From Microvirga terricola (GTDB lineage Bacteria; Pseudomonadota; Alphaproteobacteria; Rhizobiales; Beijerinckiaceae), in assembly GCF_011777495.1 (NCBI RefSeq), contig NZ_JAATJS010000003.1:124001-188000 (forward strand): 64,000 nucleotides of DNA. Reading direction: 5' to 3'. Below are positions 61,211 to 64,000 of the stretch, piece by piece. Both the position numbers and the translations under genes were made by a program. Position 1 is the stretch's first letter. The number at the start of each line of letters is the position of its first letter. Under the pieces are notes generated by a model that saw only the letters and a list, made by a program, of their open reading frames with translations, ran no database searches and had not been told where the DNA came from.

Positions 61211-61294
61211 ATAAAAAAGACGGGCCACGAGGCCCGTCTCAAGGTGCCGGCCAATGCACAAGGGGAATGCGGGGAGGACCAGGAGGCCGGTATT
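61211..61294 (-). ncRNA. Candidate stress-induced small RNA with C-rich anti-Shine-Dalgarno loop
   Basis: On the minus strand an exact EcfG promoter (61325-61300) is followed by about 84 bases and then a strong intrinsic terminator: GACGGGCC/GGCCCGTC with loop, then TTTTTT. The predicted RNA starts near 61294, and its first hairpin is closed by CCGGCC (61290-61285) and GGCCGG (61252-61247). The loop carries CCGGCCUCCUGGUCCUCCCC, two CCUCC-type motifs able to pair with ribosome-binding sites. This architecture, a C-rich exposed loop plus terminator hairpin, is that of known alphaproteobacterial stress sRNAs such as GsrN of Caulobacter. There is no convincing ORF in it. Ends are estimates. Confidence 0.6.
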
Positions 61295-61299
61295 CTACG

Positions 61300-61325
61300 A
61301 ACGCAGAGCTGACAACAAAAGTTCC
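61300..61325 (-). promoter_or_regulatory. EcfG-type promoter of the candidate sRNA
   Basis: Minus strand GGAAC (61325-61321), 17 bases, CGTT (61303-61300), an exact match. It points away from the gene at 61439 and towards the terminator at 61211-61238. Confidence 0.65.
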
Positions 61326-61373
61326 CCTTGGCTTTTTAAGCAAACAAGCTTTGCTGGTCGGATATTTGCTTCA

Positions 61374-61398
61374 GGAACATCGTCGATACGGCCGCGTT
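61374..61398 (+). promoter_or_regulatory. EcfG-type promoter of the gene at 61439
   Basis: Plus strand GGAAC (61374-61378), 16 bases, CGTT (61395-61398), an exact match. The GTG start with its AGGAGG ribosome-binding site lies 41 bases downstream. Confidence 0.7.
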
Positions 61399-61438
61399 GT
61401 TTTTCCAAACGGTTTAGCTGGGGAAACAGGAGGCGCGC

Positions 61439-61969
61439 GTGGTCGGAACACCTGCCTTGTTGACTGGAATTGTGGGTGCCGCCTTCTTCGCTGGCGCCTT
61501 CGTTGCCGACGTTCTCAATAACCAACCCCTTGGCACACCTGGGAAATTCCCCGACGGCGCGGGGATGATCCCCCAGGCTGCCGCAAAGGGTGACCGTATC
61601 GCCGAACCTGCTCCTTCGCGTGAGAGGGCGAGCGTCTCAGCCGTGGAATTGGTCGGCGTGTCTCACGCCATTGTGATCCTGCGCGATGCGAGCGGTGCGG
61701 TGCTTTATCGCTCCGACCCACAGGCCGGCACGACGATCCTCGCCAAGAACACCGAGCTGCCCGTGGTCACCTTGAAAGAACAGGCGAAGGGGCCGGCGAC
61801 ACAACATCCGGTCATTCGGAAGGAAGGAAACGAAGCTCCGCTCCCGGCGCCGAGCAAACCTTCACGCGATTTCGTCGGCTGTGTGGGGGACGTCAGCAGC
61901 CTTGTCAGCGCCAGCGCGAGGAGGGGACCCAGCCTATGCTTGGCGCAGAGCGAGCGCTTCCTTTTCTAA
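61439..61969 (+). CDS. Uncharacterised membrane-anchored protein, likely general-stress regulon member
   Basis: A 176-residue protein starting with GTG 61439 behind CAGGAGGCGCGC. The N-terminal hydrophobic segment (TGIVGAAFFAGAFVADVLN) is a signal anchor or uncleaved signal; the rest is predicted periplasmic, low in complexity, with an VSHAIVILRDASGAVLYRSD strand-rich segment. The C-terminal third may be out of register with any domain. I do not recognise the family. The exact EcfG promoter upstream and its position beside phyR suggest stress-induced expression. It ends 15 bases before the ABC transporter gene. Confidence 0.68.
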   Translation: MVGTPALLTGIVGAAFFAGAFVADVLNNQPLGTPGKFPDGAGMIPQAAAKGDRIAEPAPSRERASVSAVELVGVSHAIVILRDASGAVLYRSDPQAGTTILAKNTELPVVTLKEQAKGPATQHPVIRKEGNEAPLPAPSKPSRDFVGCVGDVSSLVSASARRGPSLCLAQSERFLF

Positions 61970-61984
61970 GATTGGAAGGGATCG

Positions 61985-63874
61985 ATGCAGCTGAGGTCCT
62001 TGGACGTAAAGAGGCCTCGCCGAACGAGAGCAAGGGGCGCGACGCAACGCCCTGATCGTCGTCAGCTTTTCGGGCGTTTCTGGCGGACCGCATCCGGGTT
62101 TTGGACCGGACAATCGAGGCGAGAGGCCTGGTTTCTTACGCTCACACTGCTCGCCATCATTCTCTGTCAGCTCTTCGTGCAAATCAGGCTGAACATCTGG
62201 AATCGGGACATCTTCGATGCGCTCGACAAACGCGACTTTGAGGCCGTCGCCTGGGTCGCGCTTCTCTTTGTGCCGCTGGCGCTTGCGGCGGTTGTGTTCA
62301 ATGTGGCGTCCGTCTGGGGGCGCCTCACCACCCAGCGCGCCTGGCGCGCCTGGATGACCGATCATCAGGTCGATGCGTGGCTCAAGAACGGGCGCTACTA
62401 CCAGCTGAACTTCGTGAAGGGTGAGCATCAGAACCCGGAATTCAGGATCGCCGACGATACGCGCATCGCGACGGAATCGCCGGTCGACTTCGCTTTTGGC
62501 GTCACCACCGCCGTTCTCACCGCGATCACCTTCATCAGCGTTCTCTGGGCGGTCGGCGGCACGCTCGATGCGGAGTGGAAAGGGTACCAGATCGCGATCC
62601 CCGGCTATCTGGTCCTTGTTGCCATTCTCTATTCCCTCGTCTCGACGACGGCGATGGTGTTCATCGGCCGGCGCTTCGTCGAGGTCGCAGAGCGGAAGAA
62701 CCAGGCGGAGGCGGAATTCCGCTATGCCGCGACACGCCTGCGCGAAAATGGAGAGAGCATCGCGCTGCTCGGCGGAGAGCCGGAAGAGCGCAGCGGTCTC
62801 AGCATCGCGCTGGGCCATGTCATTATGCAATGGCGCGCGCTCTGCGGGCAGTATTTGCGCACCACGGTTGTCTCGTATGGCAATTTCGTTCTTGCCCCGG
62901 TCATTCCGCTTCTTCTCTGCGCGCCGAAGTATCTCGCCAGCACGATGTCGCTAGGCGAGGTCATGCAGGCTTCCACCGCCTTCGTCACGGTGCAGCAATC
63001 CTTCAACTGGCTCGTGGAGAACTACCCCAACCTTGCCAACTGGACAGCCTCGGCCAACCGGGTCGCGGGCCTTCTGGTGTCTCTCGAACGATTACAGCTG
63101 GCAGAGCAGCCGGGCATCGGCCACATCCACCGGTCGGAGAAGGATGAAAAGGCGGCATTGGAGCTGCATCGCCTGTCGGTCAACCTCGACGACGGCACCG
63201 CCGTCGTCCGCGAAACGCAGGTCGAGATCAATCCGGGCGAAAAGGTTCTGGTCGTGGGGGAATCGGGCGCGGGCAAGAGCACGCTGATCCGCGCGATTGC
63301 CGGGCTATGGCCTTGGGGAGACGGAGAGATCGCCATCCGTCGGGGCTCGCGCCTCTTCTTCATGCCGCAGCGGCCTTACGTGCCTATCGGTACGCTCAAG
63401 CACGCGGTGGCCTATCCCAACCCGACCGACAGCCTGGACGATCGGGAGGTCGAGCAAGCGTTGGCCGATGCGGGGCTTTCGCATCTCGTCGACCGCATTC
63501 ACGACAAGGGCGTGCCGTGGGATCGGACCTTGTCCGGCGGCGAGCAGCAACGTCTGACCTTCGCGCAGCTCTTCATCCAGAAGCCCGACATCATCGTCAT
63601 GGATGAGGCGACTTCGGCTCTCGATCCGGAAACGCAGGCCCGTCTCTTGAGAAGGGTGAGCGAGCGCCTGCCTCGTGCCGCCGTCATCAGCGTCGGGCAT
63701 CGTCCAGAACTCGAAGCGTTCCACAATCGCCGCCTCGTCCTGGCGCGCCGGAAGGATGGCGCGCGGCTCGTCGCCGACGAGGCCTTGCCTCCCACGAGCT
63801 TTGCCCTGCGTCGGGCGCTGGCGCTCTTGTTCCGCAGGCACCGGCTGCCGCAGGATCAGGAGGACGAAATTTGA
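61985..63874 (+). CDS. SbmA/BacA-like ABC transporter (permease-ATPase fusion)
   Basis: A 629-residue half-transporter of the ABCD/YddA type, with the SbmA/BacA-like membrane domain fused to an ATPase. Membrane domain: residues 45-350 with several helices (WFLTLTLLAIILCQLFVQIR and WVALLFVPLALAAVVFNVAS) and the NIWNRDIFDALDKRDF signature. ATPase: Walker A GESGAGKST near residue 425, signature LSGGEQQR, Walker B IIVMDEATSALD and switch His in SVGHRPE. Relatives transport antimicrobial peptides, bleomycin or very-long-chain fatty acyl compounds. It is not a type I protein exporter, so it does not account for the secreted RTX proteins. Confidence 0.9.
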   Translation: MQLRSLDVKRPRRTRARGATQRPDRRQLFGRFWRTASGFWTGQSRREAWFLTLTLLAIILCQLFVQIRLNIWNRDIFDALDKRDFEAVAWVALLFVPLALAAVVFNVASVWGRLTTQRAWRAWMTDHQVDAWLKNGRYYQLNFVKGEHQNPEFRIADDTRIATESPVDFAFGVTTAVLTAITFISVLWAVGGTLDAEWKGYQIAIPGYLVLVAILYSLVSTTAMVFIGRRFVEVAERKNQAEAEFRYAATRLRENGESIALLGGEPEERSGLSIALGHVIMQWRALCGQYLRTTVVSYGNFVLAPVIPLLLCAPKYLASTMSLGEVMQASTAFVTVQQSFNWLVENYPNLANWTASANRVAGLLVSLERLQLAEQPGIGHIHRSEKDEKAALELHRLSVNLDDGTAVVRETQVEINPGEKVLVVGESGAGKSTLIRAIAGLWPWGDGEIAIRRGSRLFFMPQRPYVPIGTLKHAVAYPNPTDSLDDREVEQALADAGLSHLVDRIHDKGVPWDRTLSGGEQQRLTFAQLFIQKPDIIVMDEATSALDPETQARLLRRVSERLPRAAVISVGHRPELEAFHNRRLVLARRKDGARLVADEALPPTSFALRRALALLFRRHRLPQDQEDEI

Positions 63875-64000
63875 AGGCAATAGGCGCGGCCTTCGACTGT
63901 CATGCTTTGTTGATCTTGACCTTAAAGTTCCGCGGCCTGGCTATAATCAAAGATAACAGCCTGTAAGCTTCAGGTTATGATCTATCTATCCCGGCCCTTA
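63875..64000. other. Gene-free end of window
   Basis: No supported gene. TATAAT at 63942-63947 follows TTGAC at 63916 with about 20 bases between, too wide for a good sigma-70 promoter. A gene may start beyond the window. Confidence 0.3.

Noticed and set aside
61070..61261. A 63-codon minus-strand frame near phyR
   Set aside because: It runs through the phyR terminator and the candidate sRNA terminator, has no ribosome-binding site and has a composition unlike a protein.
61985..63874. The ABC transporter as the type I exporter of the RTX and M10 proteins
   Set aside because: Its membrane domain is of the SbmA/BacA/ABCD type. There is no adjoining membrane-fusion or outer-membrane gene, as an HlyB/HlyD system would need.
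63916..63947. Sigma-70 promoter at the window end
   Set aside because: A good TATAAT is present, but the nearest TTGAC is about 20 bases away and no gene start is visible before the window ends.
1..64000. CRISPR arrays, rRNA genes, prophage or IS transposases
   Set aside because: No regularly spaced repeats, rRNA motifs, integrase, transposase or phage structural proteins were found on either strand.

Overview
The window is a GC-rich chromosomal segment of an alphaproteobacterium, most likely of the order Hyphomicrobiales (Rhizobiales). The main evidence is a PhyR-NepR-EcfG general-stress locus with GGAAC-N16/17-CGTT promoters, a TIGR02301-type protein, a DUF1328 protein, and the GAGCATGATC-type and TGTCAT...ATGACA palindromic repeats of that order. 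tRNA genes encode their CCA ends. I cannot name a genus from the sequence alone.

Layout. 0-7 kb: the end of glyS, an L,D-transpeptidase lipoprotein and ppdK, interrupted by an RTX-type gene and a decayed copy of the ppdK start. 7-9 kb: a small membrane protein divergent from an XRE regulator, then a frameshifted secreted-protein gene. 9-15 kb: an accessory island of three tandem serralysin-like (M10) proteins. The first has lost two zinc ligands. A fragment of a further paralog and a perfect TGTGA-N6-TCACA site lie between the first and second. All three, and the RTX protein at 2.2-3.6 kb, end in the same C-terminal type I secretion module, but no type I exporter is visible here. 15-25 kb: transport, redox and acyl-CoA genes (MFS, acuI, LysR/wrbA, tsaC, acyl-CoA dehydrogenase plus SDR, corA, SRAP). 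25-34 kb: rRNA methyltransferases, a Tat-exported SOD flanked by palindromic repeats, dxs-xseB, and a run of housekeeping enzymes (HD hydrolase, tag, PaiB-like, YgfZ). 34-39 kb: a dihydroorotase paralog, NUDIX, and two divergent citrate synthases, one fused to an HTH domain. 39.2-40.3 kb: a visibly AT-richer islet with a Panacea-domain gene overlapping a small membrane protein, a candidate toxin-antitoxin pair. 40-55 kb: pdxH, DnaJ-like, fabI, aroC, ribB, a flippase-like protein, a histone-deacetylase-like hydrolase, a second L,D-transpeptidase, patatin, MarR, a metallo-hydrolase, bioY and DoxX. 55.7-56.1 kb: tRNA-Pro(CGG) and tRNA-Gln(TTG). 56-59 kb: an esterase and a pyrimidine permease. 59-62 kb: the general-stress locus. 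62-64 kb: an SbmA/BacA-like ABC transporter.

How it fits together. In the stress locus PhyR (phosphorylated) sequesters NepR and releases the sigma factor EcfG. Reading the promoters by eye, nepR-ecfG, a DUF1328 gene, an uncharacterised GTG-start gene and a minus-strand transcript all have exact EcfG consensus promoters. The minus-strand transcript (about 61211-61294) would begin with a hairpin whose loop is rich in anti-Shine-Dalgarno CCUCC motifs, and end in a strong intrinsic terminator. It is a candidate stress-induced small RNA and, with the Panacea pair and the degenerate protease, the most interesting thing in the window. All coordinates and alignments were made by hand from the sequence; no database or folding program was run.
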